5,939 nucleotides of DNA from Actinomycetes bacterium (GTDB taxonomy: Bacteria; Actinomycetota; Acidimicrobiia; Acidimicrobiales; SZUA-35): positions 1 through 5,939 of the forward strand of contig JAAETV010000093.1 in NCBI GenBank assembly GCA_024227975.1, read 5' to 3'. The notes beneath the pieces were generated by a model. That model did not search any database and was not told where the DNA came from. It was given only the letters and a program-made list of their open reading frames with translations. Of the stretch, positions 1-5,665 are shown in pieces; the first letter of the stretch is position 1, and every line of letters begins with the position of its first letter. A program made the translations under genes and the position numbers.

Positions 1-114
1 AGCGACGATGATGTTGTTGAGTACGGGGATGACTTCATTGCGCGACACGACCAGTACGGGACGTCGCTTCTGGTTCGGAGTCTCAATCATCCATATCTCG
101 GCTTGGGCTACCAA
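1..114 (-). CDS. MazF/PemK-family toxin, N-terminal part (runs off left edge)
   Basis: This is the first 38 codons of a type II toxin of the MazF/PemK family, which are usually ribosome-independent endoribonucleases. The frame reads (V/M)VAQAEIWMIE, then TPNQKRRPVLVVSR, then NEVIPVLNNIIVA. That matches the family's opening: a GEIWW-like strand, a basic RRPVLVVSR strand with the conserved Arg (R25), and a strand ending in IIVA. I chose the TTG at 112-114 as start because a GAGG ribosome site lies 7 nt upstream (122-125) and because it keeps the EIW strand; the next ATG (88-90) would delete it. The gene overlaps the end of the antitoxin gene by 7 nt, as expected for a coupled pair. The rest, including the later catalytic Ser/Thr region, is outside the window, so I cannot say whether the toxin is intact. 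Confidence 0.82.
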   Translation of the reverse strand, partial: MVAQAEIWMIETPNQKRRPVLVVSRNEVIPVLNNIIVA

Positions 115-359
115 GGTTCGGCCTCGGTCATGGCGATGGCGTTGGCCATGGCGAGGTCATCGTCTTCGGGGGTTTGCGGGCGTTCACGGTATGACGCGGC
201 GATGTCGGCGCCGACCCGGGACCGGCGGACGAGATCTGCCAGGTGGTGGAGGCCTCGTCGGATTACGGCGGAGCGGCTGTCGCCGACGCCCTGTTCGACG
301 AGATCGTCGATGAGAGCTAGCTCTTCATCACTGAACCGAGTCGGTACTGGGGTCGTCAT
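108..359 (-). CDS. Ribbon-helix-helix antitoxin (CopG/MazE-like)
   Basis: This 83-residue protein is the antitoxin partner of the MazF/PemK-like toxin that follows it. Residues 4-9 (PVPTRF) form the DNA-contacting strand. Residues 10-24 (SDEELALIDDLVEQG) and 28-44 (SRSAVIRRGLHHLADLV) form the two helices of a ribbon-helix-helix fold. The acidic tail from about residue 57 (YRERPQTPEDDD, ending EAEPW) is the part that typically wraps and neutralises the toxin. Such antitoxins dimerise, repress their own promoter, and are degraded faster than the toxin. The ATG start has no Shine-Dalgarno sequence and lies about 7 nt after a good -10 box, which points to a leaderless mRNA. Fold and pairing are well supported; the exact sub-family is not assigned. 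Confidence 0.9.
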   Translation of the reverse strand: MTTPVPTRFSDEELALIDDLVEQGVGDSRSAVIRRGLHHLADLVRRSRVGADIAASYRERPQTPEDDDLAMANAIAMTEAEPW

Positions 360-390
360 ACGATCTAGTATACGATGTGTAGATCGCGAG
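358..390 (-). promoter_or_regulatory. Promoter and operator candidate of the toxin-antitoxin operon (leaderless)
   Basis: On the minus strand a TATACT -10 box (367-372) ends 7 nt before the antitoxin ATG, so transcription should start at or within a few bases of the start codon. No Shine-Dalgarno sequence is present, and the -35 region (about 390-395) is weak. The box is embedded in repeats: ATACGAT occurs twice as a direct repeat at 358-364 and 370-376 (12-bp period), and CGATCTA (361-367) is inverted as TAGATCG (380-386). Ribbon-helix-helix dimers bind short repeats of this kind, so this is the expected place for autorepression. The repeats are seen directly; their use as operator is inferred. 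Confidence 0.55.
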
Positions 391-547
391 ATCCAGCAAC
401 GGTTTCCCGGACTTGGCCACGACCATCACTCTGTGTGACCACCAGGCCCGCTCACAACGCATGCGACTAGTGCACCGTGTTTGGGCGACCGTAACGTGCT
501 GGCCGCGTGCCAACGGAGAGTCCCGAGCAGCCGCCGGTTGGGACGAG

Positions 548-976
548 TCAGGGGCCGTCGCGCCGACCATGGAGCTGCGTGGGGTCGATGCGCCACGTCA
601 GCGACGTACCGGCGGAGAGGTCTGCCATCCGATCCTCGATGAACCAGGCCGGCGGATTCGGGAACCGCTGCCTGATCGCTGCCGTCGCTACGGGATCGAC
701 GGCTTTGCAGGAGAAGCGACCCACCCCGTGCACACTTCGCCACTCGTAGATATGGCCGTTGGTGCTGGTGTCGAGCTGGAATCCCACCATCGGGCTGTCC
801 TGCGCCAACTCCAGCTTGTGGCCTGGGCCCATCGTTCCGACCAGGTGACCGTCGAGGTGCACGTACCCGAAGGTGACCACATACGGCGCCGGATCCGCCA
901 CAAAGGCCACCCGAACCAGCACACATGCATCCAGCACCCCAACGATCTCATCGGGCGACAGTGGTCGCTCTGGCAC
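548..976 (-). CDS. PPOX-fold (pyridoxamine 5'-phosphate oxidase-like) protein
   Basis: The product is 142 residues, typical of small split-barrel flavin-binding proteins. Residues 6-34 (LSPDEIVGVLDACVLV, then RVAFVADPAPYVV) match the family's opening helix and first strands. Residues 44-58 (HLVGTMGPGHKLELA) match the loop that normally reads H-T-G-P-G-x-K and contacts flavin phosphate. Residues 63-88 (MVGFQLDT, later EWRSVHGVGRF) are the core strands. Members bind FMN, F420 or heme and are usually oxidoreductases of unknown substrate; I cannot tell which applies. I chose GTG at 974-976 because AAAGGAGG lies 4 nt upstream (981-988) and because homology begins just after it. The frame stays open back to 1162, but that stretch does not look like this family. 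It appears monocistronic, with 188 bp between its stop and the antitoxin start. Confidence 0.8.
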   Translation of the reverse strand: MPERPLSPDEIVGVLDACVLVRVAFVADPAPYVVTFGYVHLDGHLVGTMGPGHKLELAQDSPMVGFQLDTSTNGHIYEWRSVHGVGRFSCKAVDPVATAAIRQRFPNPPAWFIEDRMADLSAGTSLTWRIDPTQLHGRRDGP

Positions 977-980
977 CGGC

Positions 981-988
981 CCTCCTTT
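981..988 (-). promoter_or_regulatory. Strong Shine-Dalgarno site that fixes the PPOX-protein GTG start
   Basis: On the minus strand AAAGGAGG ends 4 nt before the GTG at 976. It is the strongest ribosome-binding match I noticed in the window and argues against the longer in-frame start at 1162, which would add 62 residues without family resemblance. Confidence 0.75.
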
Positions 989-1218
989 CGGCTCCAACAA
1001 TAGCCTCAGCCACTGGCACGCCGAAGCCTCTGATCTACCGCTCATGGTGAGTCTGACGAGGCCTATACGATCTCCGCGGACCGTCGCTGTTTCGGGGACT
1101 GTCGGGGGTTGGCCATACGCTGCTCCGGGCCAGCGACCCGACACTTCCGTCAGTGCTGGCAATGGATTGAGAGATGACCGAATCCACCTTGTGGGGCCGA
1201 GTGTTGGGTCGTGGCTGT

Positions 1219-1284
1219 TCAGGCGGCATTTTGGTACTCGTTGATGAGGCCGTCGCAGCGGGTGGTTCTGATGACTTGTATCGG
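1219..1284 (-). pseudogene. Possible transposase C-terminal remnant
   Basis: A short minus-strand frame ends PLPIQVIRTTRCDGLINEYQNAA followed by a stop. The RCDGLINEYQNAA ending resembles the last residues I associate with some actinobacterial integrase-core (IS3/IS481-type) transposases, which often finish with G-L-I-x-E-Y and a small hydrophobic tail. Nothing upstream in this or neighbouring frames shows the DDE catalytic core, so at most this is the last 20 or so codons of a decayed insertion sequence. I cannot define terminal inverted repeats or a target duplication. The resemblance is short and from memory, and chance is a real alternative. Confidence 0.3.
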
Positions 1285-1300
1285 CAGTGGGGGAGTATCT

Positions 1301-1332
1301 CCGGCGCCGTTCTCGGAGGCTAACGGTGCCGG
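1301..1332 (-). terminator. Hairpin downstream of the lipoprotein gene, candidate terminator
   Basis: CCGGCGCCGTT (1301-1311) and AACGGTGCCGG (1322-1332) form an 11-bp GC-rich stem around a 10-nt loop. The single imperfect position is a G-U pair in plus-strand RNA and an A-C mismatch in minus-strand RNA. It begins about 60 nt past the lipoprotein stop. No U-tract follows in the minus direction, so it would be a tail-less terminator or an RNA-stabilising stem-loop. Confidence 0.4.
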
Positions 1333-1390
1333 CCGAGTGGATGCAGGGGTCGCTGCTGACGAAGACTGCTGACGGACCGGCGCACCGACC

Positions 1391-3250
1391 TCAAGCCGGC
1401 GGGACGTCGACGGTGACTGAGGTATAGGCAGGCCAACGATCGAGATCGCCGGCGTAGTCGACTCGAACGACGTAGCTACCTGGACCATCAACACCGACGA
1501 AGATCGTCCCCTCGCTGTCTGTGAGAGGGCTACCCCGCAGTTCAGCCGCCGGTTCGAACCGGATGGAGTGGCGGCCGACCTCGGTCTCTGCGAGGAAGAT
1601 GATCGCCACCGTGGCGGTGCCGATTGAAGCTTCCGGTACAGCGAGCTGGGCGGTGAACTTGAAGGTCGCCCCTGGAGTCACTGCGAACTGGCCGCCGTTG
1701 ATGAGGACGATCTGGTCGGGCGAGGCGGAGATCGACAACTGGGATCCATCCCCGACATCTCGTGACGTCAAACGAACCTCACCCAGTGGCTCACCGTAGA
1801 CATCCCAGTAGTCCAGTCCCGAAGTGAAGCTCGCGTTGGGGACGGGATTGACTCCGTCGCCGTCCTCTTCGTAGCCGACTTCGAGCAGTGACACCTCGGA
1901 AACACCGGGTGTGGCATCTTCGATATTTACCCGGACAGCCACCAGCGCGGTTCTGGAGCCGTCCGGCACGACGCCTGTCACCTGGTGGGTCTGCGGTGCC
2001 CCCGACAAGGGCAGGAGGCTCACGCCGATGGGCTCATCGGCCAGGGGCTCGCCGCCTTCTGTGGTCAGCGTCGCGGTGATGCCGAGTGATCCATCCGAAC
2101 CGTTGGCAGGTGAGGCTTCGATGTTGGTTCGGATCCCGAAGTACCGGTTGACGATGCTGGTCAAAGCGCTTAGATCGTCTTCCGGGAGCGCTTGGTCGGG
2201 TTGCTCTGCCCAGCTGATGAGGAAGACGTGCTGCGGAGATGCCCCCTGGACGACCTCAAACTCGAAGATGCGATCCATCATGGTTGCCATCCATGCCCCG
2301 CCCGTGCTCTCGTTCCCGCCGTTGTAGAGCACGCCAAAGGGGATTCCGCGGCTGTTCGCCACCGCTTGCATCTCGGCAGCCACCTGGGCCCAATCAGGTC
2401 GGTTCCAATCCGGGTCGACGTGCAAGAAGGCAAGCTTCTCGCCCGACCGCTCCTGGTAGGTGTCGAGCCAGATCGCCATGTCGTCGGCCGTTGACTCCGG
2501 CGTCTGCCAGATGGCCTCGATAGTGCCGACGGGAACGCCAGGGAAGATCGCCCGCATCTTCGACACATAGTCGATGACCTCGTCGACCACCCGTTCGACG
2601 GTGTATTGGCAGGCTCCGGGTGCATCGAGCAGGTGGGCGTAGGAGTAAGGCTGCTCGATCGCCACCACCGCGATCGTTCCTCCCAGATCCTTGACCCGCT
2701 GCGCCATCTCGAGGTCGTAGGGGCCTTCGAACGATTCGGAATGATTGCATTCGTCCGGGTCGGGGGGGTTCAGCGGCTCGGTCTCGAACAACAGGGGGAC
2801 ATCGTTGTCATCGAGCCAATCGAGAATCCGAACCAGCTGCTCATCGTCGATGAAGTGTCGGAGATGGAATGCGTGGATCCTGAACGCATCGATTCTGGCC
2901 AGAGCATCTTGCCAGTCGGCATCCGGTGAGAAGAGATCGAAGTAGTCGTCGGAACCGGACGGGAGCGCGTATGTGACATCTTCGGGAGCCGGCGGGAGGG
3001 CTCCGAAGAAGACCAGTGAATCACTCGACAAGTCGAGCTCCGGGCGAGGGTCGACGAGTGGTGCCGTGGTCGAGGTCGTCGTTGAGGTCGGGGCCAGCGT
3101 TGCTGCCTCGGTGGTAGTGCTCGACGCCTCATCGAGAGGTTCCGAGGTTGATTCACCCGAACAGCTCGCCATGGCCGCCAGGGCCAAGCCGACCAGCGGG
3201 ATCAGCAGGTGCCGCGCCGCCAGTCGCCCTAGACCAGGAGATTCACCCAC
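1391..3250 (-). CDS. Secreted lipoprotein with probable TIM-barrel (glycoside-hydrolase-like) body and C-terminal beta domains
   Basis: The product is 619 residues from the GTG at 3248-3250. Residues 9-30 (basic RLAARH, hydrophobic core, then AMASC) form a lipoprotein signal with acylated Cys30. Residues 31-65 are a Ser/Thr/Ala-rich linker (STTTEAAT, TSTTTSTT) typical of surface-tethered actinobacterial proteins. Residues about 80-371 look like a beta/alpha barrel, with strand ends carrying acidic or aromatic residues: LLFETEP (E156, E158), VVAIEQPYSY (E199), VGTIEAIW (E245), FLHVDPDW (D279, D281), GVLYNGGNES (N310) and FLISWAEQP (W347). This arrangement is common in polysaccharide-cleaving enzymes. 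Cys168 and Cys214 are the only other cysteines and could form a disulfide. Residues 376-460 look Ig-like, and 468-619 (from NPVPNASF) resemble a jelly-roll carbohydrate-binding module. An AGGGA ribosome site (3259-3263) lies 8 nt upstream. The in-frame extension to 3487 lacks protein character. Lipoprotein status is firm; enzyme class and substrate are unknown. Confidence 0.8.
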   Translation of the reverse strand: MGESPGLGRLAARHLLIPLVGLALAAMASCSGESTSEPLDEASSTTTEAATLAPTSTTTSTTAPLVDPRPELDLSSDSLVFFGALPPAPEDVTYALPSGSDDYFDLFSPDADWQDALARIDAFRIHAFHLRHFIDDEQLVRILDWLDDNDVPLLFETEPLNPPDPDECNHSESFEGPYDLEMAQRVKDLGGTIAVVAIEQPYSYAHLLDAPGACQYTVERVVDEVIDYVSKMRAIFPGVPVGTIEAIWQTPESTADDMAIWLDTYQERSGEKLAFLHVDPDWNRPDWAQVAAEMQAVANSRGIPFGVLYNGGNESTGGAWMATMMDRIFEFEVVQGASPQHVFLISWAEQPDQALPEDDLSALTSIVNRYFGIRTNIEASPANGSDGSLGITATLTTEGGEPLADEPIGVSLLPLSGAPQTHQVTGVVPDGSRTALVAVRVNIEDATPGVSEVSLLEVGYEEDGDGVNPVPNASFTSGLDYWDVYGEPLGEVRLTSRDVGDGSQLSISASPDQIVLINGGQFAVTPGATFKFTAQLAVPEASIGTATVAIIFLAETEVGRHSIRFEPAAELRGSPLTDSEGTIFVGVDGPGSYVVRVDYAGDLDRWPAYTSVTVDVPPA

Positions 3251-3276
3251 GCGTCGCTTCCCTGGCCTATGGAGGC

Positions 3277-3316
3277 CGATCGCCGATTGATCAAGCGACT
3301 CTAGCCTCGGCGATCG
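3277..3316 (-). promoter_or_regulatory. Inverted-repeat operator or leader candidate upstream of the lipoprotein gene
   Basis: CGATCGCCGA (3277-3286) is repeated exactly as TCGGCGATCG (3307-3316), a perfect 10-bp inverted repeat with a 20-nt spacer. The spacer contains the 8-bp palindrome TTGATCAA (3287-3294) and, on the minus strand, a TAGAGT -10-like box (3298-3303) without a convincing -35. The unit lies 27-66 bp before the GTG start. A regulator binding over the promoter is the simplest reading; an mRNA stem-loop is the alternative. The repeats are seen; their function is inferred. Confidence 0.45.
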
Positions 3317-3718
3317 TCCGGAACGCAGTCGGCCACGCCTCCGTAGGTGGCGGCCATGCCCCGGCAATGGAGCAACCGACATCAGCTCCGAAGGCAGTCG
3401 CATCTGGTCGTGTCTCGTCCAGCCGCCAGGGCCTCGGATGTGAGGGAGAGGTAGGTGGTGTCGGCTTCGCCGTCGCAGGTCAATCACATTGCAAGGGCTA
3501 CTTGCGGAAACGTCGAGGATCCCGTCTACCGGTTGGTTTCACTCCCAGCGACGTATCCATCGCCGAGTCGATATCGGTCCGGAGACGGTCAGGGTCTACA
3601 TGAGGCAGGTTCCGTCATTGCTCGAGTAGTGCCTCGGGATCAGGTGCCCGACGCGGTAGAGGGCCGTGCTCAGCAACTGGCGGTCCACTTCTGGTGATGG
3701 TGGCCCTCTCGCCGGTGT

Positions 3719-3734
3719 GACAGGCACTCCTGTC
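3719..3734 (-). terminator. Hairpin just after the acyltransferase operon, candidate terminator
   Basis: GACAGG (3719-3724) and CCTGTC (3729-3734) are a perfect 6-bp inverted repeat around the loop CACT, starting 12 nt past the acyltransferase stop in the minus direction. No U-tract follows, so this is a weak candidate whose main support is its position at the end of a three-gene operon. Confidence 0.35.
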
Positions 3735-3746
3735 GGGTGGAATCAC

Positions 3747-4772
3747 TCAGTCGCTTTCATCCGAAGTACTGCTGACGTGGCTGTCGATCCAGTCGTCGAT
3801 GGTGCTCCATTGGTCGTATAGCCAGTGCTCCTGCTCGTCAGGTGGAGGCACATCTTCGGCGGGGACGACCCATAGACGCGAGACCACGTGGGAGTCCATC
3901 GGGATGCCACGCCACAGATCCTTGGCGGTGGACAGCGCTTCCAGCCCCACATGGCCGACGAACACGATGTCGGCGTTCGGTGCTGATGCGATCGCCGCCA
4001 GCGCACCCGTCGGTTTGGGAGGGAGGAGATGGTCCATATCGCGGGCCATCGCGGCGAGACGCGGCCGACCGATTTCCTCCAGCTTCTCGATAGCTCGTTC
4101 GCGTCGGTGGGGCGTGAAGTTGCCTCCCTCGGGGAACAACACGAGGGCATCCCCGCCCCCCATCGTGGCCGATAGCTCCTCGATGGAGTCGACGACCACC
4201 TGGCCGGCCCTTCCGGTGCTCGGGATGAACCGATTCGGGAGTCTCCCGAGCATCACGTCGATACACGGGTCGAGTCGCAGCAGGTCCTTGAGGATGACCC
4301 GAGGTCTGCGGCCGCCCCCGTTGAGCACCGCCTCGACCAACAGGAACGAGTCGCCGGGGCCGGCGTGGCGACTGAAGATGAGCCGTGGTCGGTCGTCGTC
4401 GGCGGCCTCGGCGGTGTTCTCGGGCTCGATCACCAGCTTGAACGTTCGCCGGGCGCTTCCCATCACCCGTCCCAGCCACCATCCGGCGATGGTGTAGTGG
4501 ATTGCTTGGAATCGAGCTGATCCCAGTTTCCATCCGAACCCGGAGCCGATCCACAAGACGAAAAGAGCGACGAGCAGCAGCGCTTCCAGCGCCATATAGA
4601 GGAACAGGAACCAGGCAACGCGGAGGGGGCGCCACCGGCCAGGTATGAATCGTGAGGCGAACGCCGCGATCAGTAGCCACAAAGGAAGTGACGTCAGAGC
4701 CGCGATGGCGCCGATGATGAAGAGTGGATCGATGATGAGCCGGCGAACGAGATAGGGGGGCGGCCTCTTCAT
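3747..4772 (-). CDS. Membrane-anchored PlsC-like acyltransferase
   Basis: The product is 341 residues of the 1-acyl-glycerol-3-phosphate acyltransferase (PlsC/LPLAT) superfamily, which transfers an acyl group from acyl-CoA or acyl-ACP to a lipid hydroxyl. The catalytic H-x4-D motif is HAGPGD (H136, D141). A second block, GRLPNRFIPSTGR (176-188), fits the acceptor-binding region. The third block is FPEGGN (213-218), a variant of the usual FPEGT(R/S). Two hydrophobic segments precede the domain (about 12-38 and 52-75), so it should sit in the cytoplasmic membrane. After about residue 235 comes a long C-terminal part (LLPPKPTGALAA, later VVPAEDVPPP) resembling that of long LPLAT-like proteins. 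The ATG shares ATGA with the end of the patatin gene and lacks its own ribosome site, so translation is probably coupled. Acceptor lipid is not predictable; family assignment is firm. Confidence 0.88.
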   Translation of the reverse strand: MKRPPPYLVRRLIIDPLFIIGAIAALTSLPLWLLIAAFASRFIPGRWRPLRVAWFLFLYMALEALLLVALFVLWIGSGFGWKLGSARFQAIHYTIAGWWLGRVMGSARRTFKLVIEPENTAEAADDDRPRLIFSRHAGPGDSFLLVEAVLNGGGRRPRVILKDLLRLDPCIDVMLGRLPNRFIPSTGRAGQVVVDSIEELSATMGGGDALVLFPEGGNFTPHRRERAIEKLEEIGRPRLAAMARDMDHLLPPKPTGALAAIASAPNADIVFVGHVGLEALSTAKDLWRGIPMDSHVVSRLWVVPAEDVPPPDEQEHWLYDQWSTIDDWIDSHVSSTSDESD

Positions 4773-5665
4773 GGTTGAGCGTCCAGGGCCGCCAGGTAGG
4801 CGACCGATGCTTCGTATGCTCCTGCAACCAGCACATCGGTCTCGGACATATCGCTCCACTTGATCTGTCGAGGGTCGTCGAAGGCCATGTCGTTTGCGCT
4901 CGGCAGGACATGGATGTCGATCCCGTCGAGTGTTCGGTCGCGCACTCTGCCGAACCGGTGACGTCTGGCGATCTCGAATGAGACAAGCGCCGTCTCGTGC
5001 ATTCTCTTCGGAGGTCGGAGAGGTTGCTCCACTCGTCCGACCTGGAGGACGAAGATCTCGGTTGCCCCCAATTCGATCGCCCGATCGACCGGCACGGAGT
5101 TCACGAGCCCACCGTCGTAGAAGTGCTCGCCGCTGATCTCTACCGGCGGGAAGAGTGCTGGTACGGCGGCCGAGGCCAGCACGGCGTCGATGATGGGCCC
5201 TTCCTCGAACCAGTGCTCGGCCGCGCGCTCGATCGAGGCCGCGACACACTGGAATGGGACGGCCAGATCCTCTATACGGTTCACCGGCAGGGCATCCTCC
5301 AGGAGGGTCCGGAGCGGTCCTGGGTCCTGGACGGCGACACGCAACTTGAGGAAGGTTCTGGCTCGGTCCAGGGGCCGGGCTCCGAGGAGGTCGTCGGCCG
5401 CCACACCACCCCACAGACGTTCGAGGGTAGCAATGCCGTCTGAGTCCGCCGCGGAGGCGAAGACGGCACCGTTGAAGGCGCCAATCGAGGTACCACAGAT
5501 CAGGTCGGGCCGGATTCCCGCTTCGACCAACGCCCTCAGCATCCCGATCTCGACCGCGCCCCAGCGCCCGCCACCGCCGAGCACGAACGCACACCGATTG
5601 TGTGACTGGTTCGCCGGTGCCGCCTCCTCATATTGGTCAGTTCCCGGGCGGTCAGTCTCGTTCAT
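4769..5665 (-). CDS. Patatin-like phospholipase/lipase (RssA-type)
   Basis: The product is 298 residues, a usual size for bacterial patatin-like proteins, which hydrolyse acyl esters of phospholipids or neutral lipids with a Ser-Asp dyad. The signatures appear in order: the oxyanion-hole loop GGGGRWG (30-36), the nucleophile elbow GTSIG with Ser60 (58-62), and the catalytic aspartate in DGG (Asp184, 184-186), followed by a conserved NSVPVD stretch. The line VLASAAVPALFPPVEI (162-177) is also typical of the family. There is no signal peptide, so it is probably cytoplasmic or peripheral to the membrane. The ATG overlaps the end of the acyl-CoA synthetase gene by 14 bp and has no clear Shine-Dalgarno sequence; translational coupling is likely. 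All key residues are present, so it should be active. Natural substrate is unknown. Confidence 0.93.
   Translation of the reverse strand: MNETDRPGTDQYEEAAPANQSHNRCAFVLGGGGRWGAVEIGMLRALVEAGIRPDLICGTSIGAFNGAVFASAADSDGIATLERLWGGVAADDLLGARPLDRARTFLKLRVAVQDPGPLRTLLEDALPVNRIEDLAVPFQCVAASIERAAEHWFEEGPIIDAVLASAAVPALFPPVEISGEHFYDGGLVNSVPVDRAIELGATEIFVLQVGRVEQPLRPPKRMHETALVSFEIARRHRFGRVRDRTLDGIDIHVLPSANDMAFDDPRQIKWSDMSETDVLVAGAYEASVAYLAALDAQP

Larger units (their letters stand above)
977..1390. other. Intergenic region between the lipoprotein stop and the PPOX-protein start
   Basis: These 414 bases carry no convincing complete gene. They contain a hairpin just after the lipoprotein stop (1301-1332), two direct CTGCTGAC copies (1353-1360 and 1366-1373), a possible transposase tail (1219-1284), and the ribosome site of the PPOX gene. 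I see no clear promoter for the PPOX gene. Open frames on both strands here have no recognisable protein character. Confidence 0.6.
3251..3746. other. Intergenic region between the acyltransferase stop and the lipoprotein start
   Basis: These 496 bases hold no gene I can support. Beside the lipoprotein start are a small hairpin (GGCCT/AGGCC, 3264-3277) and the 10-bp inverted repeat at 3277-3316. Toward the acyltransferase end are an 8-bp inverted repeat (AGAGGGCC 3658-3665, GGCCCTCT 3702-3709) and a hairpin at 3719-3734. Short stretches read like protein on either strand (minus 3382-3483; plus about 3551-3630), but they are too short and unrecognised to call, and could be decayed gene pieces. 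Confidence 0.55.

Noticed and set aside
413..1003. 196-residue plus-strand open frame opposite the PPOX gene, considered as a gene.
   Set aside because: Low-character, His/Arg-rich translation antisense to a recognisable gene; a shadow frame typical of GC-rich DNA.
1064..1073. TATACGATCT, sharing ATACGATCT with the antitoxin operator region at 358-366.
   Set aside because: A single 9-base match without the inverted or direct repeat seen at the operator; chance is adequate.
977..1162. In-frame 62-residue N-terminal extension of the PPOX-fold protein to a start at 1162.
   Set aside because: The extension has no family resemblance, while the GTG at 976 has an AAAGGAGG ribosome site and sits just before the conserved domain.
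1353..1373. Two CTGCTGAC copies 13 bp apart, considered as a repeat array or binding site.
   Set aside because: Only two copies and no link to a promoter; too little to call.
3382..3483. Minus-strand stretch reading CDGEADTTYLSLTSEALAAG, protein-like in composition.
   Set aside because: Only 33 codons, with stops on both sides and no recognisable family; kept as a possible decayed fragment only.
3251..3487. In-frame 79-residue extension of the lipoprotein upstream of the GTG at 3250.
   Set aside because: It is Arg/Pro/His-rich shadow-like sequence, would bury the lipoprotein signal peptide inside the protein, and covers the inverted-repeat promoter region.
3551..3630. Plus-strand stretch reading RVDIGPETVRVYMRQVPSLLE before a stop, reminiscent of a DNA-binding helix.
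   Set aside because: Too short, no supported start, and no recognisable domain upstream.
4773..5594. Long minus-strand open frame continuing upstream from the acyltransferase across the patatin gene.
   Set aside because: It is an Arg-rich shadow of the patatin gene in another frame. The acyltransferase domain and membrane segments begin at the ATG at 4772, which shares ATGA with the patatin stop.
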